Made by a program: the position numbers and the translations under genes. Below the pieces are notes generated by a model that did no database searches, had not been told where the DNA came from, and saw nothing but the letters and a program-made list of their open reading frames with translations. Positions 45,101 through 55,589 of a stretch of 64,000 nt of DNA are shown here, piece after piece (the first letter of the stretch is position 1; every line of letters starts with the position of its first letter). Origin of the DNA: Pisaster brevispinus (Eukaryota > Echinodermata > Asteroidea > Forcipulatida > Asteriidae). The stretch is taken from NCBI GenBank assembly GCA_023634235.1, contig JAMKCF010000001.1, positions 1,726,001 to 1,790,000 on the forward strand. The letters run 5' to 3'.

Positions 45101-48100
45101 ATCCTGGGTGTCATTTTGGTTGTCAAAATCGTATACAAACGTGCACAAAAGAGAGTTGACACCCAAAATTACGCGCATTGTTCGGAGGTTCGTTGTGTGT
45201 TCTGTAAGGGGTCTATAATATAGACCGCCCTTGCATAACGCGAAACGCTACAGGTATGCTGAGGTCACGCGCACGTTTTTACGCACAGAGAACAGCTATC
45301 GTCCAATGGTCTGCCTCCTTTTTGAGAGTGTGACGTCATATGCAATTGGTCTGTAGGACTGCATTTTTGGATACAAGACCAAGACAGCATCGGGACGTAA
45401 AACTCCTATCATTATGATTATTTCTAGGCGTTCTTTGATTGAAGGTGACCTTAGTCTAGTTAAAATAATGGTTGACCCGCAACAACCTCCGCTATGCAGA
45501 ACACCGTACTCAAGGTCTACTTTAATGGACGAAAGGCTTAAAATTTGCCAAAAATGCAAATTAGCTGCCGCTGTAATAAGGAAAGCTACTCTTCTGCAAT
45601 ACATATCTGTCCCTAAGCATCTAATATTGCCAAATGGAGTGTCGAGACCCATGTTTTCAGGAAGAGTGAATATTATTAGCACATTTCTGGATTACTTGTG
45701 TTCACAGCAATATGTAAAATATGCTAATTAACCTCCGCCATTACCAAAAAAGTAAACTTTATGCAATAACTCTGCACCTAGGCATCCAATAAAGACAAAT
45801 TAAAGTATCTAGACCTATGTGTTTATGGTCGGTGAATGTATTTGGTATAATTCTGGATTATTTACATACATAGAATTATTCAGTATGAAAATAATGTATA
45901 GGCCTAACTCTTTGAGTAATCATCCCATCGTGATAATCAGGGAGGGGGTTATTGGATGTGTCTGAGCTCTAAAGCTTTTCAACACCTTTGTGATTGACAT
46001 GGCAAACACGAGCTCAAGAAAAATTTGCATTATTGCCCTTGCCACCAAGCCACAGATTCCCTCAACAGTTCCCTAACACAGGATCTGATAAAAAGATGGA
46101 GGACCCCTTCACTTACTGGCGCCTCCGCCCAAATCCTTCGAAGACCACAGTTACTGCTTTTCACCTTAGTAACCGCTTGGCCAGGAAATTGCTCCGAGTC
46201 TTGTTTTGTGGCAAACCAATCAAACATGAGAATTTCCAAAGAATCTCGAAGTCTACAATGAACATCTGAAAAAGACGTCCAAACAAGTTGGCAAGCACTG
46301 TAGGTGGGGATCACGAGCTCACACTCTTCACTCAACAAGCCTTGCCCTGGTCTATTCCACAGCTGAATGCTATGCACCAGTGTGTGCTGAGAGCCAGAAA
46401 GCCAAACGAGTGGTCGCCATCTTAAACCCAGAGATGAGACTATCTCTCGGGTACTCTTCATCTCTCTCCTCAAACCACCAGGTATCCCCGGGAAAGAAAA
46501 GTGCTGGAAGAACTGCTGTTCATTGAAGCCAACCAAGACCTCCCTGTACACAAGGACCCGAAGATTCTGCCGAGAACAATACACCTCACATCTCATAAAC
46601 CTTTCTGGGTTTCCATACAGACCTTTGAAGATGTCACTTTTGACCCTAAATCTAAATTGAAAAATGTATTGCACATGTCAACGTCGCCAACGAAGACCCT
46701 GTCAAGGATCCCACAGAAGAGGTCCCTGGTTTCAGGCTTCCTCAAAAATGACGTCAGGTCACTTCGTACCCCAACTTGTACCTGAGACAACTACCTTTGT
46801 AACTCCGGATTTCCAATGGAATTATGCCTTGGTTTAAGAAGGACACGCCGACAAAATTACAACACTGTCTCCTTGAAGACCCATTGTGACTCATTATTGG
46901 AATTGAGCGCGCACCCAACTTAAGATTTGTTGCCTCAAGTCGAATTCCATTTTGTTGTTTGCACACATTCTATATTTTACATCCCTGTGGGAACATCTTT
47001 TGTTCTTTCCTTTGTCCCTGTAGTTATCAATCTCTTATAGACTTTGTGCACACAGTTCCCTTATAGAGTTTCCCCTTTCTGTTTTGCTCTCGGTCTCCAT
47101 AAGGTAGCGAATATTAAACACTCGTAGGTTTCTTCCATGGAGGTCTCATGAAGGCGATTACCGATGCCACCGGTAAAGCACTTGTCCAGCTGTTTACTCC
47201 AGTCTGACACGCTAAGCTGCTCATCATATGAAAAAAGGACGAAGACTATGGCCACTCTTGTATGTTAGGCTGGTGCAAGTGTTTTTCTCTCTAAATGTTA
47301 GGGTACGTTGGTGTTATCTCTATACACTGCTGCTTTTACAGTCCACTGATAACTCGAGGTACAAGCTGTAATTTATTCAGCCTTCCCAAAAAGGGATACA
47401 GAAAAACAAAATGTAATGGCAAATTTATAATTACATGTTCCATACTCGTCGACAAACAAACCCGTTTTTGAAAAAATACACATTTAATATTACACATTAT
47501 TCACTTAAAATTTACTACGAGTTGCAACTTGGATTTCATACATTTATTATAATGAGCACACAGTCATTTGCTCCCTTTTTGAAATATATGCACCAGTAGA
47601 AATTGTATTTTTAAGTATGCAAGGATACTGCATCAAAAAGTTGTGTTCTTTAAAACAAGTTTGATGGCTTATAAATATATTGCATAGGGTTTTCTTTAAA
47701 CTTGGATCTTTCTATAAACTACATGACAAGTACTTAATGGCATATATCGTCGTTTTCACGAAGGGACAATTAATGTCCCCTGCAGCCAAAAATGTATGTT
47801 TGGAGAAAACGCGTTTGAAGTTATGCTATTTTGAAATCACTGGTTGGTAGACTTTTCGCTATTTAATCTTTGAATTTTGTACATATCAGGAAAGAAGAGA
47901 TCCTAAATCATACAAATCTGTTTCCAATTTTGTCCATAACGGTTTAATTAATGAGTAATTATTCAATTAACAAAATGTTCTCTTCGTGAAAACTGTGCAA
48001 AACGTGGTCTGTGTGCAGCGCGTCATGTTTAAACGAATTGGCTGTTCGTGAAAACGCAAAACCCGGAGCACTTACTTTTTACGCTGTGCCAGGGGAAAAA

Positions 48101-51100
48101 TCCACGCGTTATAGAGCAGTACACAAATTGGCTCTTCGTGAAAACAAAAAAACAAGTTTTGGCCGTTTGGGGCGCGCGTGTTAAACATTGTAGGTCAATG
48201 GTTTTGGCACTTCGTGAAAACGCAAAAAGCCGGAGCACTCGTATTTGGCGCTGTGCCAGCCGTGTCTTCAACGCACAAAAAGGATTTTGGCTCTTCGTGA
48301 AAACGCAATTCCAGGTTCTTGAGGTTTTTGTCTTTCACCATCTTAGCATAATTAAGAAACTAGACGACTTTTAGGTCTATAAATTAGTGAGTTGTTAGAT
48401 ACCGTTAAACTAAATCGAAACCACCAAAAAAATCAAAATGAGTTTTTTATCGATTTTTTACGATATTGTCCCTTCGTGAAAACGGTGACGATATAATAGG
48501 CAATATAACAGCACACTTATGGATGAGAAGAACAAATAATGTAATTACAAGAATAAATAGTAAAAAAGTACAGTGCTTTACATATACATGGCTAAACAAA
48601 TCTGTTATGAAAGTGCATGAAAACAAAAAAATATAATGCTGTGTGAACCCTGACAAAAACCACATTAAACCTAAAAGCATGGTTTCAATTCAATTCAATT
48701 CAATATTACATTTATTTCCATACTCACATACTCACATCAAAATACAGTAACCGAATGTTAAATAAGCACATTAAGGGCATAAATAAACGAAGTTTGTAAA
48801 CGAACAAAGACAAAACTAATGTAGCCTTAGCTTCAGGTCCAAACTGGAGAACCCATTAATTAATGAATATACAGGTAAAGAAACAACAAATGATGTATTT
48901 AGTTCAAATTTAAATACTGTACGAGTCCATACAATATAATACAAGCTTGAAAAAAAGTAAGCCTCCCCCCGAAAAACCCACAAACAATTTCCTTTTTATG
49001 GCCTTGCACTAAAACTGAAAATTTGTGTTTTCTATGTAAATGGTTATCTATAAACTTGGATCTTTCTATAAACTACCTAAGTAAAAGATAAAATGTAACA
49101 GGAACTTCGTGCCGTGTGATACTGTAGCCCATGGCATCAAAATCCTGCTAGCTCTTCGTGGACTTAGTCTCGTATGTGTGATTTTGCATCAAAAGCAGCG
49201 CACGCATGACGACTATCAGTGCTTCGCGAGGTCAAAACATCGAGGTCAAAACAAACACATTTAGTTTGTTTATTAATAGTGTAACGCAAGAAATAATGTG
49301 AGGGAATTGATGTCGTCCTCAACTTTCCTGGTTAACTATAATATAACTGTTCGGGTGAGCGTGTGCCGGAGCAGAGGGCGAGTGTCGATATCGATGAACA
49401 AAATGATGGTACAAGATACAAACGTTTAGGTCAAACTTTAATTATAATTTATTTGACGGACAAAACGATTGCAAATACACAGGTACAACAAATCTAGCTT
49501 GTAGATATATGAGAGGCGAGTCTCTGATGTATGGAGCAAGTCGGAGCACTCAAGAATGAGAGTCCGAATGTGAACACTTTGGAAGGAGATTTTGGGGATC
49601 TTATATAGGGTTTCTGGAGGTGGGGTATATCTAGATTTAGCAATGATGTCACAGAGAAAATACATAAGATCAGTGACATCATTTCCTAGAATAAGTTTGG
49701 ATGAGGTAATGGTCAGCAGGGGAGTAATGGTCAGTGTCCTGGGGGACCTTGAGGTCATAGCCTAGGAATGTGTGTGGTGTGTTTTACAAGATAAAGGAGT
49801 GAGCTTTGAAGTGAAATGGACCACCTGTCGACAATGTTATGATTAGGGGGAATGGTGAATTTAGAGCCAGGATAGCTTGAACCACTTTTTACATTGCTTA
49901 TTGAAATGTACCATTTCTGCTGTAATTTTTAGTTTTCCAAACATTTCGAATGGGGTTTACCCGGGAAGGGGGAAGCAACCCCGGGGCGAAAACACAGACA
50001 ACTGGGGCAACATCCACCCCACCCCTTTATTTACGACGCCGTATAAGGAAGACAATTCAGTTAACAAGTAGAGAGTTAGGCCTATAGTGGAAAATAAAAG
50101 ATTTTGCCTTATAATTAGTATATCTAAATAGCATGTTTTGCATAATTGTTTCTATAGACCCATTGCACAACGCGCAGCGCACATACACGCGCGTCTCCTG
50201 TCCGCCATGCTGGGTGTCAAAACGTGCACAAAAGGATGGTACACGTGTTCACACGTGCATTGTTCGTAAACACGTGTACCATCCTTTTGTGCACGTTTTG
50301 ACACCCAGCATGGCGGACAGGAGACGCGCGTGTATGTGCGCTGCGCGTTGTGCAATGGGTCTATATCAATGATTCAGAAATTTGTTAATCAAACTTATCA
50401 ACCCTAAAAAAACATAGGTAGGTTGGGACACTTCGCTTGCCATGATATGATGTTCAGATGAAGTTATTTCGAAAATCTCGTTTTTTTAATAACTGCGACA
50501 TCTAATTTGTGTATTTTACACACACACATGTTAAAAAATGTTGCCTATCCTATCTACTGACCTTGTAAACTGGGTATAGATACTACATTTGTCATGATCG
50601 TAAGATCTGACTTTGACATTGGTCGATTACCGTTTTGCTCTTGACTAGTTGTCATCAGTCTGGATTTGTTAAAAAAACAACCTTTTTAATAATAATAATA
50701 ATAAAGGGACTTGTAATGCGCACATATCCACCCTGCTGGGTGCTCAAGGCGCAGTAAAACAAACAGAAAGAAGGTGAAACAGTGAAATGAAAATTTAAAT
50801 TTAGATAAACAGTGGCAGGATCTAAGTTTAAGTGGCAGAGAATTCCAAATACGGGGGGCCGCTACAGAAAAAGATCTTGCACCCCAAGTTCGCTTGAAAA
50901 TGGGTTCCTTCAGGAGTAACAAGTTGCTGGATCTAAGAGTTCTGGATGGAGAGTAACGCTGGAGTAATTCAGTGATAAAGGGAGGAGCCTTGTTGTTTAG
51001 GGCTTTGTGGACAGTAATCATGAGTTTGAATATGATCCTATGGGAGACAGGGAGCCAGTGGAGTTCTCTCAGAATGGGTGTAATGTGGCAGAACTTTCTT

Positions 51101-54100
51101 GATAAAGTAACAACCCGGGCAGCTGTGTTCTGTAGACGTTGAAGACGGGATATTTGACTTTGAGGAAGACTGTATAGAAGTGCATTACCGTTGTCTAGTC
51201 TGGAGGTAACAAATGCATGGACGACCTGTTCACAAGCGCCTTTATTCAAATATTTCCGTATTCGGTTAATGTTCCTGATGTGCATTGATTTTTAGCTTAC
51301 CATTGACCTAGCAAATTGCTAAGCAATACTAGTAATGCAAACATAAAACAATAACTTAATTGTTTGCCCTGGTCCCGATCATTTTGACTCTAATCGCACG
51401 GTCCGCACTCCAGCTGGGGTGGTTACTACAGTGATTATTCTTATACTGGTCGTTATGTTATTACATTAACTGTTCCGTTACTAATGATGTAATGGATCGG
51501 TAACAGAAAGGCCTGAAAAACTACTGGTCTCAGATGTCAATACAAACCCATTCCAAAATGACAAGGATTACTAAAAGTGAACCAAACCACTGTGACTCAA
51601 AAACCTATCCGATCTTAAAATTGGAAAAGAATCTTAAACAAACAAATCTAAATGATACCAACTTTGGGCACAGGAGCGGGGAATTGGAAGTGTAATCTTA
51701 TGTCAAGTGGCCCATTATTGGCCGGGATTGTACAGCATGCAATGACTATGTACAGTATATGTGCGTAGAGCTAGTTCTGTGGTGATATGAACGCAATACC
51801 AAAACAACCGGGGTATCAGCTAGCCGAATTTTGGCGGTACTTTTTTTTTTTAGAAGTGCTAACTTTCTGATCTATAAGCAAGAGAGCTGAGGCGGGAAAA
51901 GGACCAACCAATTCAGATCGGGAGCTCCGTATGTCACCTATTTGTGAAAAGTCTTTAGACCACGCAAAAAATTGTCCAAAATCTAGATAATTGTGACCAA
52001 ATCGTTTTAGTCGAAATAAAATTCTAATGAGGGTTTAAAACGCTGACTACGGTTTATGGCCCTCTTCATTGAATACTATTGCATGTAGAGTACCCCAAAG
52101 ATCTCTTCTTGGGCCATTATTATTTTCTTTGTTCATGAATGATACTTGCAATGCTTCAACGGTCCTTTCTTTTATTCTTTTCGCCGACGACATCAATAAA
52201 TTTTACTCAAGTAATGACACAAATGTATAAACTAATATAAAATGTTCTTAATGTTGAATTAAACAAGGTATCGATTTGGCTCCAGGCCATACGGACTGTC
52301 ACTAAACTTGAAAAAATTACATTTATGGTTTTTTGGAAAAAGTAAAAAGAAGTTGGTTGTTGAGTAAATGTTAATAATGAGCATCACTGCGAGTGTCACA
52401 TACCAAATTTCTTGGGGTTTATATTGATGAATGTCTTTCATGCAAATTCCACTGAAAATGATTAAAAAACTAAATATCTAAAAATATTGGCATCATTAGT
52501 AGATTGAAGTTTACTCTCCCATCGATCATTCTACGTACTTTGTACTGTTCATTTATTCTTTCTTACCTTTCTTATTGTAACATTATCTGGGCTAACACTT
52601 ACAAGTCAAATCTTGTTGGTTAAACTGCAGAAAAGGGCAATTCGTATTGTATGCAAGGCCCCCCTTTCACAAACACACAACTCCTTTATATTTAAGAAAC
52701 ATAAGTTCTTGTCTCTTACCAATTTGTATGTATTTAAAAAAGATGTTTTTATGTACAAGTTTGTAAATAACCAACTTCCTACATCGTTACACAATCTTTT
52801 TCAATTTAGTAGAACCGTACATGATTATAAGACTAGGTCTTCATCTAAATAACGTATACCCCTAGTCAGATCAGATCAACAAACAATTTCTTTCACTGGA
52901 CCAAAAAATTGGAACTATATTTTACCATCGATAACTAGTTGCCCTTCAAGTACTACAATTAAATACAAACTAAAAACATTTTTTGCTAAATTCTCAAAGT
53001 AAATAACATTTTAGTTTGTTAGTTGATTTAGCCGTTACATATCTATTACCTTGATGTGCTTGACATAATTGTTATCTGTAATTGTTTAGTTTGTGACGTT
53101 AGTCCCTTTGTCTACTTCTTCTACCGTTTTTCATTAAATTGTTGTCATCATGTTTTATTTCTTAAGTCCTTGATTGGAGTTGTTTGTCTCTCTGTCTACT
53201 TTGTTTAACTGTTGTATATTTAATTACTGTTATTATTTCTTAATTCTACAGTTAGTGTTGTTTATTTTGTTTTGTTTTGTATTGTTGTAATGGTCACATC
53301 CGCCACAAGCTTCAGCTATTAGGATGATGCCTAATTGTGCAAATGTGGAAGTAAATGTTCTATTGAAATGAATTGAATGTAATTGATTAAGCAAACTTAG
53401 TCAATTTAATCAATTTATAAGCATGATCGATGATGAATTAGTTTTATGCGAATTTGGAATTTTTCCCCTAACTATACTTAAGTCGACTTAAGGGGGTATA
53501 TTATCTCTAGAATACAATGAAGTAAACGAAAGGATTTTGCAATTAGTGGGGGGGGGGGGGGGTTAAGACAAGAATCAGGCTAGATTGACTGGACTGTAAG
53601 GATACTCAATCGTTTAAGCGCAAACCAAATGTATGGCTACAATAATCAATATTGTCCTGATTATAGATCCTTGGTAAAGCAAAAAAAAAAAAAAACGACC
53701 CTTGTGAACTCTGTTCTATGTGACGGTAATTACTTTCCTAAGTAAAACAGAAATGAAAATTTGTTATAAAGTTTGTCGTTTGTTGGTTCATTATAGGTGT
53801 AATTTCGATATTGTCCACTTACCAGGAGTTTCTCCGGTGTTCTTACTTAACCAAACTTGTCTCGGAAAATCGTCTGAGGACTGACTGGCGAAGATTTTGT
53901 CAATGTACTTCATGATGAAGGTGAGTTCCTCAAGGCTCGTGACTGTGGCCAGTTCGGCAACTTGTCCGGGGCGGCTGAACTGCTCACAGTACTTCTCAGC
54001 TTCATCGTAGAGCAGGTTCTCAGGGAAGTAGCGGTAGCAGTAATTTTCATTCTCCATCCATCGAAACATGCATGGTGAGCAGGATTTACTTAAAACACAA

Positions 54101-54144
54101 CGGGCTGACACTACAGCTACGGTTAAGATAAACCAGCTACCCAT
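41995..54144 (-). CDS. Lectin-like secreted protein B: CTLD halves flanking LamG-like and Ig-like domains
   Basis: This paralog of gene A has five exons: 54144-53823, 45028-44306, 43092-42805, 42650-42603 and 42125-41995, 503 codons plus stop. The order is a signal peptide (MGSWFILTVAVVSARCVLS), first CTLD half (CSPCMFRW, NYCYRYFPE, KYC, QVWLSK), LamG-like domain (MTWSIWLKID, KWFHLTLS, ALQLFVDG), Ig-like domain (YECTASDPAG, IACTALAG), linker, and second CTLD half (GISLLAEGSLVHYSHKYDY to PFICK). All exons match gene A in phase and within 6 nt in length over the spliced part. The first intron is 8.8 kb and full of LINE and MITE debris, so joining exon 1 to exon 2 is inferred from phase and homology. 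Exon 1 could belong to a third, broken copy. The CTLD half lacks the core tryptophan of A (LLAEG for LWADS) and canonical sugar-binding motifs. Confidence 0.8.
42388..42545. mobile_element. MITE, TATAGACCCCCTTGCATTGG type
   Basis: It matches 26648-26805 over about 155 bp at high identity (GTGAAAGGCTATCATTGGCT, GAGAGTCGCGCGCAGCGCG, TCATCAAAGACGGCGGCCAC). It is inserted in the last intron of gene B, whereas the 26-kb copy is in the first intron of gene A, so this is dispersal rather than gene duplication. Confidence 0.75.
42603..42650 (-). CDS. Gene B exon 4: 48-nt linker exon
   Basis: CACTACAG|GTCGTGG to TCTG|GTAAGTG, phase 1 at both ends, encoding RGKMFRLSDHGHGPSG. It is two codons longer than the gene A counterpart. 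Confidence 0.8.
42805..43092 (-). CDS. Gene B exon 3: Ig-like domain
   Basis: The exon is 288 nt, exactly the length of the gene A exon, phase 1 at both ends (GTTGCCAG|ACTGG and AAAG|GTTAGT). DWDLRVRSLIMKSDLEYECT then ASDPAGPIITWSLYHKQTNS differ from gene A at only a few positions. This exon is far more alike between A and B than the CTLD or LamG exons, which hints at recent conversion. Confidence 0.9.
43806..43990. mobile_element. MITE of the CTCTAAAAACACCTGGGTC family (copy 2)
   Basis: GACCCGGAAGCTGGTAATTC, TTTTGACTCGGATCACGGGG, GGGGTCAATTCTGAGCCGGA and CAGTTTTAGTGTT parallel the order of motifs in 54627-54810. The left end has decayed. It is in the gene B intron between the LamG and Ig exons. 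Confidence 0.6.
44306..45028 (-). CDS. Gene B exon 2: LamG/concanavalin A-like domain
   Basis: The exon is 723 nt, phase 1 at both ends (TTTTTTTCAG|GACTC and CACACG|GTGAGT). It begins GLVPILHRILGPTEGYVALC and carries MTWSIWLKID, YFICSGGQTIRARGIVFL, KWFHLTLSFD, ALQLFVDGVF and AAYSHLTVFAGLLTQRQTHN. About half the residues are identical to gene A exon 2 by eye. Confidence 0.92.
45058..45360. mobile_element. Two MITE copies of the TATAGACC..GCACAACGCG family
   Basis: 45060-45217 runs from GTAGACCCCTTGCACAACGC to GTAAGGGGTCTATA with a CAAAACG/ACGTGCACAAAAG interior like 50153-50365. 45218-45357 runs from TATAGACCGCCCTTGCATAA to GCAATTGGTCTGTA. The two abut and both are older and more diverged than the 50-kb copy. 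Confidence 0.75.
45360..45990. other. Gene B intron, internal repeat, no gene
   Basis: Two related segments, about 45590-45730 and 45765-45880, share CCTAAGCATCTAATATTGCC/CCTAGGCATCCAATAAAGAC and TTTCTGGATTACTTG/TTCTGGATTATTTAC. This is a short tandem duplication. The 100-aa frames on both strands here have no recognisable motif. Confidence 0.45.
45994..46790 (+). pseudogene. Broken [20 protein letters not shown] ORF of a non-LTR retrotransposon
   Basis: On the plus strand the frame reads WRLRPNPSKTTVTAFHLSNR followed by LARKLLRVLFCGKPIKHENF. After frameshifts it continues HTLHSTSLALVYSTAECYAP VCAES. These are the post-catalytic segments of a LINE RT (LRPNPSKT..AFHL and YSTAEYCAPVW). Several shifts and stops break it. 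The long minus-strand frame 46030-46674 is only its antisense shadow. Confidence 0.7.
47743..48498. mobile_element. Transposon with CGTTTTCACGAAGGGACA ends and internal repeats of the same motif
   Basis: The left end TATATCGTCGTTTTCACGAA GGGACA pairs with the right end TGTCCCTTCGTGAAAACGGT GACGATATA. Inside, CTTCGTGAAAAC recurs in direct orientation near 47981, 48046 (TGTTCG variant), 48136, 48210 and 48293, often followed by GCAAAA..CCGGAGCAC. Repeated end-motifs suggest multiple transposase-binding sites. No transposase frame is seen. Confidence 0.78.
48684..49120 (-). mobile_element. 3' UTR and tail of a non-LTR retrotransposon
   Basis: The left edge CAATTCAATTCAATTCAATA then TTACATTTATTTCCATACTC is the reverse complement of a LINE tail (GGAAATAAATGTAATATTGA ATTGAATTG), resembling the plus-strand tail at 53350-53390. 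Coding is not preserved. TAAACTTGGATCTTTCTATA at 49052 also occurs at 47697. Confidence 0.5.
50153..50365. mobile_element. Near-perfect palindromic MITE, about 95-bp arms
   Basis: TATAGACCCATTGCACAACG on the left is matched exactly by CGTTGTGCAATGGGTCTATA on the right, and the pairing runs unbroken inwards through ACACGCGCGTCTCCTGTCCG and GTGCACAAAAGGATGGTACA to CACGTGT, leaving a loop of about 25 bp. TA repeats flank it. Arm identity implies a very recent insertion, unlike the decayed relatives at 45058-45360. Confidence 0.92.
50682..51290 (-). pseudogene. 5'-truncated CR1/L2-like LINE ORF2 C terminus
   Basis: The minus strand reads 199 codons: MHIRNINRIRKYLNKGACEQ, VVHAFVTSRLDNGNALLYSL, LQNTAARVVTLSRKFCHITP, LHWLPVSHRIIFKL and APRIWNSLPLKL. 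These are the post-RT motifs of CR1/L2-clade non-LTR elements (LDY.N.L, RLQ..QN.AAR, LHWLPV..RI.FK, WN.LP). The 3' end runs into a TTATTATTATTATTA tail at 50688-50704, as expected for this clade. The 5' end is cut at about 51290. Confidence 0.88.
52040..53395 (+). pseudogene. Broken LINE reverse [13 protein letters not shown] C-terminal region with tail
   Basis: On the plus strand SSLNTIACRVPQRSLLGPLL then FSLFMNDTCNASTVLSFILF ADDIN contains the RT motifs VPQGS(here R)LLGPLLF and FADD. Downstream after stops, VKLQKRAIRIVCKAPLSQTH then FIFKKHKFLSLTNLYVFKKD matches the QKRAIRII..A.....FK...L.L.DL motif of the C-terminal part. The element ends in a TATTGAAATGAATTGAATGT tail. Frameshifts and stops show it is dead. 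Confidence 0.8.
53396..53822. other. Gene B first-intron start: homopolymers, no gene
   Basis: It holds a G run at about 53547-53561 and an A run at 53680-53695. No exon or recognisable repeat. Confidence 0.5.
53823..54144 (-). CDS. Gene B exon 1: signal peptide and first CTLD half
   Basis: The exon is 322 nt, from the ATG of MGSWFILTV to ACTCCTG|GTAAGT, phase 1. It aligns with gene A exon 1 through CSPC.F.W, ENYCYRYFPENL, GQVAELATVTSLEELTFIMK and VWL. LATVTSL.ELTFIM is almost identical in both, while the signal peptides differ. Confidence 0.88.
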
Positions 54145-54626
54145 TTTACTTGATGTTTTTGATCAACAAGTAAGTTAGTAATTGGCACTTTACACGCAGT
54201 TTACATTTATGTTATACCAAATACCCACCGACTGTCTTCTTTCGCACACGAGTTAAAAAGTAACAGAGCTGCGGGCTCATGTAGCTTGGCTGTTGTGAAT
54301 TTTGAGCATAGCCCTCGTGACATTGCAAACGGGGAGGAGCTTTCGTTTGTAAACTGAACAGAATCACCAGTGAGGCCACTCAATCATGCGCTAAGTGTCT
54401 CCTTCGTTTCCATAAAAGAAGAATCGCCCATCATTCAAAATCTTTGTATAAATTAATCTGTTTGTGTGGCTCATTGTTTCGTTATTCGGTGTGACAATAT
54501 TGGACAATAAAAGAGTAGGGGAAATTGCAAACAGTGCACGGATGTCGGGTGACCAATTAGTCGACATTAACTAACACAAATGTGGTGATCAAGCTGCAGT
54601 CGAAAACAGCCTAAGCCTTTGTACAA

Positions 54627-54810
54627 CACACTCTAAAAACACCTGGGTCCGAATTGATTGGGATTCCTCGCCCCAGGGGTCCGTACCTTTTTCCGGGTCA
54701 GGTTAAACCGGAAAGTGGTTAAAAAGTGAGATTTAAACTCGGATCCTGAGTCATTTCAGGCCCCACGGAGCCTTAATCCCGGTCAATTCTGACCCGGAAG
54801 TGTTTAGAGT
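54627..54810. mobile_element. MITE of the CTCTAAAAACACCTGGGTC family (copy 3, intact ends)
   Basis: The left end ACACTCTAAAAACACCTGGG TC is an inverted match of the right end GACCCGGAAGTGTTTAGAGT. The interior has repeated CCCGG/CCGGGTCA words. It lies about 0.5 kb upstream of the gene B start codon. Confidence 0.75.
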
Positions 54811-55589
54811 TAACTGTCTTTTGAGGTACTTTTTTTGAAAAGGAAAAAAAAATTAAGAAAATTTTTTTAAAAACTTATGAGATATCGCCCAACTCACAAG
54901 ACCGGACGGCCACTTCAAGGTGAGGGCTATACTTAACTGATTTGGGCTGTCAACCCAGATCAACTGTCACCAGAGCCCTAACAAGTTACAAAACATCCCC
55001 AAAAGGGAGAACGATTTGTATGGGAATGTATCTACCCACTGAAACCAAGAATGGTTATCGTAAGACATGTTGCCAATATGCTGTTTGATGGCATGTGGTG
55101 AACAACAAGGTCCGTAGTTGGTGTTATTCTTAAACAATAAATCAATTGACACGATTGTGTTTTCAATACCATTTATTGTACTCAAAATTCATCTCGGTGT
55201 GTTGACATTTATGTGAAATTCTGTGGAAATGTTTAATCTACGGTCAGTGACTCATCTTATTAATCATTGTGCATTTTTACTATTATAAGCTGTAATACTG
55301 GTAGTTGCATAATACATAATATATACGTAGATTCAGCAGTGGCGTACCGTAAACAGAGAATTGCTGCCCACTCTTTGTTTCATGGGGGGATGGGAGGGGG
55401 TTGGTAGGCAGGGCAAAGTATTTTTTAGGGGCTTTATGTTTTACCAATTAATTACAATGCACATCAGTTGATGTACTCAATCGAACATGTTTGCATTACA
55501 AAGCAAAACGGTCTGGATTAGAACGTGTTACCCTCGTGAGCACACCCTTAATAATAATGATAATAATATTAATAATAATCGGTTTTTAT
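54811..55589. other. Upstream flank of gene B, no gene
   Basis: AT-rich sequence. The minus frame 54967-55185 has no motif I recognise. ATAATAATG-type microsatellites begin at 55550. Confidence 0.4.

Noticed and set aside
46030..46674. 214-codon open frame on the minus strand
   Set aside because: It is antisense to a recognisable plus-strand LINE [20 protein letters not shown] remnant and shows no motif of its own.
47061..47255. Minus-strand frame with YDEQLSVSDWSKQLDKCF
   Set aside because: It looks somewhat protein-like, but has no clear splice sites, family resemblance or counterpart in gene A.
50133..50372. Two near-identical frames on opposite strands
   Set aside because: They mirror each other because the region is a perfect palindromic MITE.
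54967..55185. Minus-strand frame with NNTNYGPCCSPHAIKQHIG
   Set aside because: No recognisable domain and no splice or promoter context; probably chance upstream of gene B.
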